Assembly: GCA_021234155.1 (NCBI GenBank) | Contig: JAJEKV010000668.1 | Span: forward strand, 1 to 64,000 | Origin: Isoetes taiwanensis | Lineage: Eukaryota > Streptophyta > Lycopodiopsida > Isoetales > Isoetaceae | Length of the DNA stretch: 64,000 nt | Direction: 5' to 3' | In this document: in pieces, positions 23,500 to 33,989 of the stretch | Layout of the letters: each line of letters begins with the position of its first letter | How positions within the stretch are numbered: the stretch's first letter is position 1 | The notes under the pieces: model-generated | Database searches by the model: none | What the model was told of the DNA's origin: nothing | What the model saw: only the letters and a program-made list of their open reading frames with translations | Made by a program: the position numbers and the translations under genes

Positions 23500-26400
23500 G
23501 TTGATGTTTGCTTTAATTCTAGAAAATGTTCTTGTCACAATCCCGAACCTTATGGAGACAATGAAGAGTGCAGATTTCATGAAGATTTGCAACCTTCTTA
23601 CCATGAAGGTGATTTCCAAGAGTCTCAAGGGTGGCGCCAACGGGGAACTCAAGATGTCCAAAGTGAAGAAGGTGTGCAACCTTCTTTAAGTCGATTTCAA
23701 GGAATTGGATTCCTTGAATTTACTTTGAACTTTTCTTTTGCTAATCTTTGTTGTCTTTCTTGTTATGAAGGGTGTCACCAAGATAATACACAAGGAACCC
23801 AATGTCATGATCAACCTCATTTTCAAGGTAAGCAAGGTTTGCATGATTTGAAGGTTTCTTTGACTTTTTTCATTTCAGATTCTTTTTTTCTAGCAGATTG
23901 TCATGCTTTTAGAAGGTATAGAGCTGAGTTAAGGAGAAAAGAGAGAGAGCTTAAGAGGGAAAGGGAAATTGCAGCAGATGAAGAAGCATTGCTCCAAGGT
24001 GATCTAAGCACATGGAAGAAGAGAATGCTATCAAAAAAGGTTGCAATGAAGGTGAAAAGGTTCTTGGTAATGCAAGTTGTAGGGATAGGAAAGAGATAAT
24101 TAAGTCCGCCAAGTGGCTACACCGAACTTGTTGTTCCTAACTCCAAGGATGAATCAGAATGAAGAAAATTGTGGAGAATTTAAAGAACTCTTTTTTGCAG
24201 ATCATAAGAATGAGAAGAAAATGATATTAAGAGGGCAAGAAATGTGCCATGGTTTTGCCGTCAATACCAATATTAACAAATCAGCTTTCTCGTAACTCTA
24301 TGCCCGAACGTAAAGATTGTCACAACTGGCCGTAAGAAGAAGAGTAGATCTTGAACTTGGTGAGGGTCCATGGTCCATGTTCAAAAATAAGATTAGATGT
24401 GACAAACTCTCTTATTATGGCTAGAGAAAACTAGTGGTGGATTTTTGGAGACACAATACAAGAGTTTCCCCATGTAAGAAACATGTCATCAAGATAAAAG
24501 CAACTTCTGGAAAGAAGATATTGCATGCACTACACTTTCTTGAAGAGACACAGGTAATTTTAAAGCAATTTGTTTTCAAATTGTTAAGGTTTAAGATTTT
24601 CAACTTAAGGTTGTTGATATGTTGTTCTTTGTTTTCGGCAGCAAGTTTTTTCTTCAACGATTTGAAAGGCAATATCCATACTTTCAAATATCATTTACAG
24701 CATTCCATGCTCTAAAGCCTCCATATGTCAGGAAGGTAAAAGATAGAGAGACTTGCTGCTGTATCTACCATTTGAGAGTTGACTTTGTGAGACAGGCCAT
24801 AAACAAAGTAAGATTAGATCAGGACCTCCATGGGCCAAATTGCACATGCAATTGTGATGTATGTGGTATAGGACCAACCTGCAATGCATCTAAAGCTACA
24901 TATGCTTCAACCTCTCGAGCTTTGGAGATCTTTGGTATGTTCTAAGGATGAATCGGGGAGAAGAGTGGCATCAACATAATTGTCTGTTTGCTTAAATGCA
25001 AGGCTTGTGGAAAAACAAAGTGCCAACTTGTCCAAAAGAAAGAGATTACAAGTTGAACCATCAAGTAGATTGGAAGACATTTGATAAGGTAATTCAAATT
25101 GTTATTCTTAAATGAGATATTCTTTTTTTCAGCTCAAATTCTTCTTTTTTGAACATAACAGGTTTATGAGGAGGACAAGGTAACATTCTTTCTAATGATG
25201 AAATAATGTTAATAGAGTTTGGTATTGCCAATTGCCATTCTTATAGCAATAGTTAAAATGGGATGAGCATAGATGAAGAGCATCTTAAGAAGGTTGGTGA
25301 GAAGGAAAAACTTGTTAAGAAGAAAGGGAGAGCCGAGAAGAACCGCAGGGAAGAACAAAGGCCGGGTCAAGAAAGGTGGTGGTCTTTGGCAAGGCCGCTG
25401 GCGAGAATTCGTGACGTAAGAAAGGTGGTGCCGGTAAGACCGTTGATGAGAATTCAGGTCGAAAAGAAGATCCAGAAGGCTAAGAAGAAGGTATTACAAG
25501 TAACTTGAAATGTTAAATCCAAAAAGGTGGTAATCGATATATGTTTTTTCTTCTTTTGTAGGAAGCTCCCAAACCCGCCAACAAGCTTGTTTACAAGGCG
25601 ATACCGATGCTTGAGTTGTTCCAATTTGTCGATACCTTCCTCATTCCATTCATCCCTCATAATTATGAAGCCCGGATGGCAAAGCAAAAGCAGTTTAGGG
25701 AGTGTTTGGCGGCTTTTCCAAAGGACACTATAGTTTTTGATTGACTTTGCAGAGAACTACACCTTCAAAATCCAACAAGAAATACAAAGCTTGCATTGGA
25801 GGAATGACCAATGCACCATTTTGGTGCACATCACATATAGGCATGCTCCACCTTCTACGTAACGTAATAGAAAGATCATTAAGGAAACACATTTTTACAT
25901 AAGTGATGATAGAGAACATGATGTACTCTTCGTTCAACATTGTTTGCAAAAACATGTAGTTTTCCTTGCTGACAAGGGTGTCCATTACAAGAATCATGTC
26001 ATGTGGTCTGATGGATGTTCCCATCAATTTAAAGGAGCAAGGATGTTCTACTTCCTAAAGGTGTTCTTTCAAAGTTAACCGGAAAACCAATACCTTTGGA
26101 ATTTCTTTGCATCATATCATGGCAAAGGTAATTACTTTTATTTTAGTCTATTGGTTCTTTTTAATTGGCATTTCTTTAAAATTCTCAGAATCAATCCTTG
26201 CGGTGAGCATGATGGTGCTGGTGTTTGTAATAAAAGAGCCCTCACACATGAGATGTTGAAGAGGAATTCAGTACCACTAAGGAATGCACATGATGCAGTT
26301 GTGTTTTGCAGAGCACATTTTAAGTCAGATTGTGACAATGAAGGAGATCATCCTTGCAGGTACACAGTAGTTCAGGTTTTACATGTTGTTTGCATTGCAT

Positions 26401-27073
26401 GTTATTTTACATGATTCCTTTTGCAGATATTTTTGGGAGATAGCTATCAATGAGGTTGATAGAAGTGACAGTCATGATTGTAAGACATTAACAGGTTCCA
26501 GAAAGTTGCATTGTATCAGACCTGTGCATTCCAATGACCCTACTCAGGTTGCTCATATGGATTTCAGTTGCTTCTGTAATTACTGTTGGGCAGGAAAGTT
26601 TGGGAAGTGCATAAACAAAAGCAGAATAGGATCTTGGGTTTATTCTGAACTAATTCCGTCTTCAAGACGAGCTGGAAACATTACTGTGGTCCTATCTATG
26701 AAGGGGATCATGAATGGGTTTTGATGTAGTTGATGTTGGGGATAATTTTGCAGCACCATCCGAGGCCAACAACAAGGAGCAGTAGACTTCTACATCATCA
26801 AATGCACTAAGCCTAAACACATTGTAGAGAGGGCCTTTAAAGATGCATGGGGTGCTAAATTTGCTAGAAGAGAAGTGGTCCTCTCGGGGTAAGTATTATA
26901 AGTTTTTAGGAGGTAGTGAATTTGAATTGCTTGAAGATGCACCGAGTGCAATGCATGACCACTTGGTCATGTCGTGTTGCTTTGATATGGTGCCCGTAAG
27001 TGAAAACATATACAAACTTCCAAAGGATGTTCATGATCATCTTTTAGATCGAAGTTTTGGAGCACAAGAGTAG
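23500..27073 (+). pseudogene. DDE-like transposase relic with introns
   Basis: Ordered exon pieces follow the layout of a transposase-like family I recall from mosses, lycophytes, oomycetes and cnidarians. N-terminal Cys/His/Gln-rich segments come first (CHNPEPYGDNEECRFHED, about 23537), then a basic coiled region RAELRRKERELKRERE (about 23925), then VDFWRHNTRVSPCKKHV (about 24436). A Cys-rich block KVKDRETCCCIYHLRVDF (about 24736) with NCTCNCDVCG follows, then TCPKERDYKLNHQVDWKTFD (about 25030). The catalytic-like core comes last: DFAENYTFKIQQEIQS (about 25744), WSDGCSHQFKGARMFYF (about 26005), then across an intron GEHDGAGVCNKRALTHEM (about 26200-26260). Another intron at 26360-26427 joins GDHPCR to YFWEI. 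Breaks include an extra T before DFAENY, in-frame stops near 24997 and 26076 and a frameshift near 24650. The relic would have encoded the DNA-cleaving recombinase of the 7.33-kb element. Confidence 0.68.
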
Positions 27074-28136
27074 TCTTTATGAATGAGATAGCTTAGTAGA
27101 TGAGGATGAGCCACGCACCGAAGCTCTTCAATGAGAAATGGAACCAAATGAATTCTTTACTAGCATACAAGCATTGCTAGTGCTAACCAAACTGTATTCA
27201 ATTGTAACATTCATATTCAAGTAATAAAGAAAAGTTTCATTCTTTTTTGCTATTGCGTAATCTAGTTTGAATAGTAAGAACTAGTTGCGTGTTTATTTTG
27301 AAATGTAAGATTTGGTTGCAGATCCCGGTAATCCCTCAATTGAGTTGGTGGGACCTCCAGGTTGCACATGGCAACCAATCTATACCTTGATCTTGCAAGA
27401 ATGAAGCTTCTGTTACACGGTTTGTAACCGGTTTCCCAATTCGGAAAAAGACGTGGTACTTCAAATGCCAAATGCTAGCAGGTCTTAATGTATTTCGTGT
27501 TGAATCCAGCTGGTTTATATGCTTGAGAGATGTACTTAAGTAGATATAAAACTTTCTCTCAAGTCGATGCACTTAGCTATTTCAAAAGATCGCCATTGAC
27601 CAGGTCAAAAATTGGTCAATGACCGGGCAAATGAGCTAAGATTTGCAATGAGAGTGTTCAAATTTTCTTTAGTGGTATAATCACTTGGAATGGTCTCGAT
27701 GATCTTTAAGATTGTGTGCAAGCCATAAACTATGGGAAAGGGCAAATAGAATTTGAGTCAGTATGCATGTGGTATTGCGTAATATCAATTGAATTGTGTG
27801 AATATCATTTGAATTGTTTTAATTCTTCCGTGGTATTGCGTAATATCGTTTGAATTGTAAGAATTGGTTACAGGTACAAAACACTTTGCATAAACAAGAG
27901 AACTGAACCAATGAAGAAAAAAAATATACAAAAATTTTAAAGAAGCACAAAGTTCATATATTCAAGTGGTTACAGACATGGTCACATTCAAAAAATTGCA
28001 GACCTGTCACATATTCAACATGCAGTTTACATATTCAATAACTTAGAGAGACCTGCATATATTCACAAAATTGCAGATCATACTCAAAATTTACCTGACA
28101 GAGCAGTTAACATTGAGATTGTTTCAAAACCAAACT

Positions 28137-29795
28137 TCAACTTGAACCTGCAAAGCTAGCAATCTGCTTATCCAGCTTCCTTATAAACTTCTCTGCAAGA
28201 GTGAGGTCTTCCTCATCAGATTGGATATCTGTGAATGGTGACTTTGAAGGAGTAGGCTCTTCATGTGTTGGAGTCAGAATCGGAGAAGCGGTGTGTAAAT
28301 GAGAGAAGCATGTGTAACAGGAGAAGCAAGTGGAGTTGTTGGGATCTCACGTTCAGGACTAGTTACAGTCTTAGGACTTGACTGACTTCCTGATCTTGCT
28401 TTCTTGTTGCTGCTCCTAAGAATCTTCTTCTTGCCTTTCCTCTTAGCAACAAAATCTTTGGAAATAGGTTTGTCATACTCAGTTGCAACAGAGTTAGAAT
28501 CCTCACCCATGTCTTTACCTTTTCCTTTCACCTTTGTGACCTTTGTCACCTTCACATCTTCATCGAGAAGACTCTTCATACTCCTCGGTTACTTCATCTT
28601 CATCCGCTTTTAAAGTAACCAAGTTCTTGCTCAAGCTTGTCGGGGCACTTCTACCCCACAACCCGCCATCGTACAATGCATAGTATCCAAGACGTAACCA
28701 AAGCAAAGCAAACATGAAATTTATGATCACATGATAACTTGATAAGAAAAGCATGTAATCGAGCTAAAACTCAAACCACAACCTTCACATCTTTTTCAAA
28801 GAAATTGATCTCGAGGCGGATCATAAACACCCATGTGAACTTTGAGTTCCTTCTTACCTTTGGCTGAAATCGCATAGCGGATATGTGTTTGGACTTTGCA
28901 TTCCAAAACTCCATCCTATGGCCATATGCTTCAATATTCACTTCCAAGGATTTGATTTCTTCCTTCAACTTTTTCAGATCGGAAACATTAGCACTCCCAA
29001 TAGTTTCAGAAAGTAAAGCCATTAAACTTGCTTCATCTTTCTTCAAGTATGCAACCAAAGCTTGGTTGTTAGGCAAATCTGCACTGTAAAGTTTGATAGA
29101 TTCTCTCTTCTCTGAAATTTGCTTGTACAATAAAGTGCAAGTAGCTTCAGCACTTTGCACTGCACCTACCTTCTTCAACAAAGCTGCCTTTTTTCCTTTA
29201 ATTTCTTCTTCAGCTTTCTTTTGCATTTCTGACAAGCTTCTAATGTGATTGATAATCACATTGAGGTTAGCTTCAAAACAATTTACTTCATGATCTTTAC
29301 TCTTATGAACTACGTAAAAATGCGGGGAGTCTGCTGCTAAAGATGCCCAATTTACCTTGTAATTTTCGGGGTCAGCCAAAGCCTTAGGGGTGTTCTGCCA
29401 TACAAATGCTCTTGCAAAACGAGTCCTCACTTCATTGTTGGTAGGGCCATTCTGGTATACTTTTCGAAGGAGTTCATTGAACTTCTGCTCGAATTCAGGC
29501 TTGATTTCCTTGATGTTGATCTTCCCGGACCTCAAAGGAACTTCAAAAACTGATAAAAATTCAGCATTTGATACTTCTTTTGCCTTGATTTGGCTTGGCT
29601 TTCTTCCAGACGACTCCACTTTCCGAAACTCAGCAAATTCATACTGTGTTCTTGCTGGCTTCAGCTGAAATATAATAAAACAGTAAAAACCACTTACATT
29701 TGAGTACTTTGCGTTATAAATTTGCTGAAGCACAAACATTTTCTAAAAAAAGATAGCAAAAAATGCGATACCTCAAGCGCCTGGGGTGAACTCAT
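28137..29795 (-). CDS. coiled-coil protein encoded by the 7.33-kb transposon (second ORF)
   Basis: The start ATG at 29795 opens a short exon MSSPQALE (29795-29772). A GT-AG intron leads to KMFVLQQIYNAKYSN (29742-29698), a second intron to the long exon 29664-28858 (LKPARTQYEFAEFRKVE...), ending at a donor GTAAG. The long exon is open for about 270 codons. It is Lys/Glu-rich and predicted coiled coil in its second half (for example SEMQKKAEEEIKGKKAALLK and KKLKEEIKSLEVNIEAYG). Downstream exons (about 28700-28137) encode a basic, Ser/Pro-rich tail (KRKGKKKILRSSNKKARSGS) and an acidic end (DEEDLTLAEKFIRKLDKQIA), but two frameshifts separate the pieces. No known domain was recognised. It converges with the transposase and is probably an accessory or DNA-binding protein, which is inference from context only. 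Confidence 0.55.
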
Positions 29796-30089
29796 GGTAT
29801 AGTTGCAAAAAGAGTCACGGAATTGCAAAGGAAGAAAACAGTACAAATACAAAAAGCTTGGGAGATAAGTTTGTTCAAGAGCTCGAATGATGATGACCGT
29901 CGAATTCTATGATCTTTTGGCGAAAATTCTATGATGATGACCGTCCGGAATTGAAGCCGTCGAACCCATCATGAGCCCGTCCGAGCCCGTCGAGCCCATC
30001 ATGAGCCGATCCACGAGCCCTTCATGAACCCGGCCCCAGCCCGTCCAGGTGCTCGTTAATTTAGGTCTTTGGTAAGGTGCTATAACTTC

Positions 30090-30121
30090 AAAAAGTTGGG
30101 TAGGTTAAGCAAAAAGCACCC
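30090..30121 (-). repeat. right terminal inverted repeat of the 7.33-kb transposon
   Basis: Minus-strand GGGTGCTTTTTGCTTAACCT then ACCCAACTTTTT mirrors the left end. Just inside lies a GC-rich run of CCCGTC/GAGCCC-like units (29940-30050). Confidence 0.7.
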
Positions 30122-31830
30122 TTATTCATCTCTAGAAAAGTGGCAAAGAAACAGGGAAAGAATATTGGATCGAGAGCATCATAATGGCCCGGAATGATGC
30201 TAGCCAAGGGAATTTTACACAAAGCAGGGTGAATCATCAAAGGGTTCAGCTTGGAAAGGGGCGAGATTGGTGAGAATAGTGAACAAGCCGAGATTCTCTG
30301 AGTGGATTCAAAAGCAAACCCATGCTACTAATGAATAACAAAGAGTCCGCGAGGCTCTCCAAGCATTACGTAAAGGTCTCTCGTTCAGAACCCTGGGGTA
30401 GTAACTACAAATACTGAGCCTGGATTGGTCAATGGCATTAATGAGGAGACAGAAGATAATTTCCCAGTGGCTGAAATTGATCACGAGATGCACAAAAGGT
30501 ATCTGGAAAGTTTGATCTCGCGCTCAGTAGTGGGCTTCTTTACTGGGGGCTTCCTGGACTTGCGCAGGTTAAACTCATGGTCTATCAGCTCACCTGAAGA
30601 GGTTAGGTTTGCCCCAACACCAATCGCTAAAGGCACTGGGTAACAACTTTTTCCTCATCATGTTTGACAGTGAAGCAGCTGTGGATAGATTAGTTGCCCG
30701 TGCAGCAGACCCATTTGTAGGAGGCTTCATTTTATACCAGTTTTACACGCCAGGCTTTCTCCCTAATAAGCTTTCCGCTATCAAAATCCCATGCTGGTTT
30801 GAAATAGAGTATCTTCCACCAGACTTATTAGTCCCAGAGTTCCTAAAATTTATTGCCAACACGTTAGGCTCATATGTGTCTCACTCTATTGCCAAAGGGC
30901 CTAGAATATGTGTTGCTATCACAGCCAACACGCAGATCCCTAAAGGAGTGACTGTGAAAAGTGGAATGTGTTGCTTTAAGTTTTTACTCAAACTATTAAA
31001 TGGATGGGAAATAAGGAGGATGTTCCCCAATGTGGAACTATAAGAAGTGATCAAACCAAGCCATGCAAACGTCAACGATCAAAATGCCTTCGAGGGCAAT
31101 GACAGAGAGTATGTGCATGTGACTGAAGACGACACACAGAGAGAAGCCCCTCAAGGGACACATGTTCCCCTCCAGGTTGCGGTCACTCCCCCATTTACTC
31201 CCGCTCCCGAACCAGCTTTCGCTACCCCTTCTTCATCCGGTGTGCCTGGAAACGCGACCCCGAGTGTGCCAAGTTCTAAAGTTGACACCTTGGGTGGGAA
31301 GACTCAATGGCAAGTGGTGGCCTCCAAACATTGTATAAGAGCTAGAAATCTGGCCAAGAAATTTAGAGGCTCCCGTGACATGGTGAACTCAAAATGTGCA
31401 GACTTTCCACAACCAATGTCAGCTCTGTCTAAGTATATCTCAGAGGCATTTTCTATTGAGAAGGGGGATCTCGCAGGTATGATAACCAAGAATACACGAG
31501 GAGCAAGGCTCCTTGAATCGGCTCTGGGGAATCATAAAGGCAACTCCAATTGGGCAGATACTGATACAGATACAGTAGATGACGTGGAGATGCTAGAGAA
31601 TCCATTTGCTCTAATAGGTAAGAAAAATAAGCTGGATGCAAATATGAATCCAGATAACTTAGGTGAGATGAAAAGGAAAAAAGCTTCGACCTCTTCTTTT
31701 AGCAACTCCGCTGATGGCGAGTTGTTACTGAAAGCAAACTAGATGTGGATAATGGGAGAACTGGTCATACCTTTAAGGTTCACAATGAATTCTAATGCTG
31801 GGAGCTGGAAAATTAGAGGTGCAATCTCCT
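30122..31830 (+). pseudogene. LINE 1, ORF1 remainder (DUF4283-like) and first codons of ORF2
   Basis: The sequence resumes with VNKPRFSEWIQK (about 30275-30315), EDNFPVAEIDHEMHKRY, and VVGFFTGGFLDL, all matching the LINE at 56.9 kb. A DUF4283-like nucleic-acid-binding domain follows (LKALGNNFFLIMFDSEAAVD, 30622 on; IKIPCWFEIEYLPPDLLVPE; RICVAITANTQIPKG). A basic, Ser/Pro-rich C-terminus ends at TAG near 31741. After it, ATGAATTCTAATGC... encodes MNSNAGSWKIRGA (31783-31821), equivalent to MNYKILSWNIRGV at the start of LINE 2 ORF2. The rest of ORF2 is deleted. Frameshifts at 30640 and 31043 break ORF1. Confidence 0.75.
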
Positions 31831-32046
31831 CATATATGGTTGGTACTATCAGTCTGTGGTCGTGGAATAGTGGCTATACCTTCGAGGGCAATAATCGGAC
31901 CAGATTCTCCGCAACCTTTGCACGGGAGGTGAGATCATCTCTAGTAGATGTCATTGAAGGTCTTTTCAAAAACTTAGGGCTTGGAATCATTGGTTCTGCC
32001 CCTGATGACAATGGTATAGTTGGCCGTCCCACAACTCGTCAGGATA
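31831..32046 (+). other. unidentified open segment fused behind the LINE 1 ORF2 start
   Basis: After the SWKIRG codons the frame continues open as SLWSWNSGYTFEGNNRTRFS, then FAREVRSSLVDVIEGLFKNL and GIIGSAPDDNGIVGRPTTRQ, and runs into the left arm of the hairpin. It does not resemble a LINE endonuclease. It may be host coding sequence brought next to LINE 1 by deletion. I do not recognise it. Confidence 0.35.
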
Positions 32047-32224
32047 TTTTTGCATTGAAAATCCATCTCAGAGTTCTTTTGTTAGAGGGCTCCAAAAATC
32101 TGAAGCTTCATTGATCTTTTGCACACATGTTTTATCACTCTTATCAAACATGTGGGGGATCATCTGAAGCCGATTTTTGGAGCCCCAACAAAAGAACTCT
32201 GAGATGGATTTTCAATGCAAAAAG
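32047..32224 (+). repeat. 178-nt near-perfect hairpin (foldback or MIR-like)
   Basis: The left arm TTTTTGCATTGAAAATCCAT, CTCAGAGTTCTTTTGTT, GGCTCCAAAAATC pairs almost perfectly with the right arm ending in ATGGATTTTCAATGCAAAAA. Pairing continues, with small bulges, through GAAGC/GCTTC and ACATGTTT/AAACATGT to a loop of about 13 nt (TATCACTCTTATC). This is either a small foldback element, an inverted duplication, or a long microRNA-type precursor. The sequence does not match a plant miRNA that I can recall. Confidence 0.75.
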
Positions 32225-32990
32225 ATGATATACTTATTCATCTTAATTCATATGGATGAATAGATTAGGTTATAGAACGATTTAAAAGACAACCTATTGA
32301 AAGTGTTCCAAGGTTATCTCCAAGTATTTCAAAAGAAGAATGAGAAGAAATTTGTTTAATGGATAGATAGATAGTTGTTTTAAAGTCACGCCACCAAGCA
32401 GCATCCAAAATAGACAAATAATTGTTGAATCCAATTCTAAGCAAATATTAGAATATGAATCTAATCACGTAAATATGAAAAATCTAGTTTTCCAAGGAAA
32501 TATACCTGATATGGGGCTTTACTTAGGGACTTCGTGTCTTGTCTTTGGGGCTTTATTTCTTGAAAGAATCTATTTCGCCTGGTTGTAAAATATGACACAG
32601 TTCGTTCAGATAAAAAAAGCCTTGAAACTTAAAAGGAAAATTAAAGAAGAATAAAAAAGAACAGAAAGATGGCTTACGTTACCTTGCATGATGCCTCCAG
32701 CTACAATTCTCACTTCACACTTAGAATACTAAATAATTTTTCTTTGCAGCTTTCTATCAAATTGATACCTTACAGATTAGTCTTCACCTTATGAGAATGC
32801 TCCAGCTGCAACTCTATTATAGCGTTCCTAAATAATTATATAGAACATTTCTCAATTCTAAGTTTTGACCACAAATATTAAATTAAACATTTCTTAGTTT
32901 ACATCACGTTAGTACTAGCAGGAGAAAGCAGATGCCAAAGTCCGATCAGTATGAGCTCTCCTATTTGCAAAGCTGCCTCCAACCGTAGGT
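32225..32990. other. no recognised feature
   Basis: AT-rich sequence. A small hairpin TTCATC...GATGAA occurs at about 32241-32264. No coding, RNA or repeat feature could be supported. Confidence 0.5.
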
Positions 32991-33011
32991 CACTACAAGA
33001 GGATGAGGGTT

Positions 33012-33262
33012 TGGCGTCAGAAAAATCGTCAGGAAAATTGAATGATTATGTCCTGACGAATATCCTGATGCTTATCCTGACGATTAAATTCCTGATGATA
33101 TATCGTCAGGACAAAACGTCAGACGAATCGTCAAAAATTAAGCGTCACATATATCGCAGAAAAATCCTCAAAAAAATTGTCAGAATATTGCGTTAGGTGT
33201 AACGTCAGACTTTTCGTCAGGAAAATCGTCAGATGATGCGTCAAGAAAATCGTCAGAAAAAA
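33012..33262 (+). repeat. left subterminal CGTCAG array of CACTA element B
   Basis: More than a dozen CGTCAG or AATCGTC motifs, mostly in one orientation, with a few CTGACG near 33051 and 33076. The array in element A (4356-4513) is colinear with its inner part. Confidence 0.75.
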
Positions 33263-33839
33263 ACGTCATACATAAAAGTTGATCCAAAAATCTGTTTTGA
33301 ATGAAATTTGTTGCATTGGAAAGCTCTCTTATAGATCTCTTCCATGGTATATAAGTGAATCAAGTTTGATTAAGTTATGTGGTTGACCAGCATAACCTTT
33401 TGGCTGGCGTTAGTTGTGGTTTGTTTGGTGTAACCTCCATAATGCAATGGCACCATGTTTTCTAGAGTGCATAGGTGGGAACCTCCTCCATCATAAGCTA
33501 TGATTGTTTCTGATATTTGTGCACTATGCATCAGACATGTGTAATTTTTAGAATTTTAAAACCCAAAAGTTCAAATGTTCTACGGAAATATGAAGTGGTC
33601 ACATAAGGTCAAGACTCAAAAATTGGTCATTTTGGCAATAGGGACTATCTCCTATAATGCAATGGTTGCCTAAAATGCAATGGCACGGTGTTTGTACAAT
33701 GGCACCATGGTTATCTATAATACAATGGCACCGCAATTGAACCATTGCTTTATTGTTAGATATAATGCAATTGTCCATATTAAAATATGTGGACTTTATG
33801 CAATTGTCCATATTAAAATATGCCAATGCTGCATTCTTA

Positions 33840-33989
33840 ATCCCTTCGGGGCGGGGGTTTTTTAATCCTGTCAGTAATACGTTTGCTGCTCTCTTTTTGT
33901 TTGGGTCCCATAGGCCAATTGGTCTCCGTGGACGCTAAAAACCTATTCTATTCTATTCTATTCTATTCTATTCTATTCTATTCTATTCT
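33840..33989 (+). mobile_element. 150-bp SINE-like insertion with TTCTA tail
   Basis: ATTCTTA flanks it on both sides (33833-33839 and 33990-33996), a 7-bp target duplication. The corresponding sequence in element A (GCATTCTTAGGAAGG, 15713-15727) lacks it, so this is a clean insertion after A and B separated. The body has CCCTTCGGGGCGGGG near the 5' end and GGTCTCCGTGGACGC before the tail. The tail is about ten TTCTA units. The same GCGTCCACG-plus-GAATA end recurs at 965-1005 and 56166-56250. Confidence 0.8.

Larger units (their letters stand above)
22792..30121 (+). mobile_element. 7.33-kb TIR transposon with two convergent genes, inserted in LINE 1
   Basis: The ends are imperfect inverted repeats of about 33 bp. 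The left starts GGGTGTGTTTTTTATTAAGG and the right, read on the minus strand, starts GGGTGCTTTTTGCTTAACCT; both continue TACYCAACTTTTT. Flanks carry TTAT on both sides (22788-22791 and 30122-30125), a plausible 4-bp target duplication. LINE ORF1 sequence lies on both outer sides. Inside are a transposase relic on the plus strand (about 23.5-27.1 kb) and an intron-containing coiled-coil gene on the minus strand (28.1-29.8 kb). I cannot name the superfamily. Confidence 0.75.

Noticed and set aside
32047-32224. Calling the hairpin a microRNA gene
   Set aside because: No recognised miRNA sequence and no small-RNA data; left as an inverted repeat with the MIR possibility noted.
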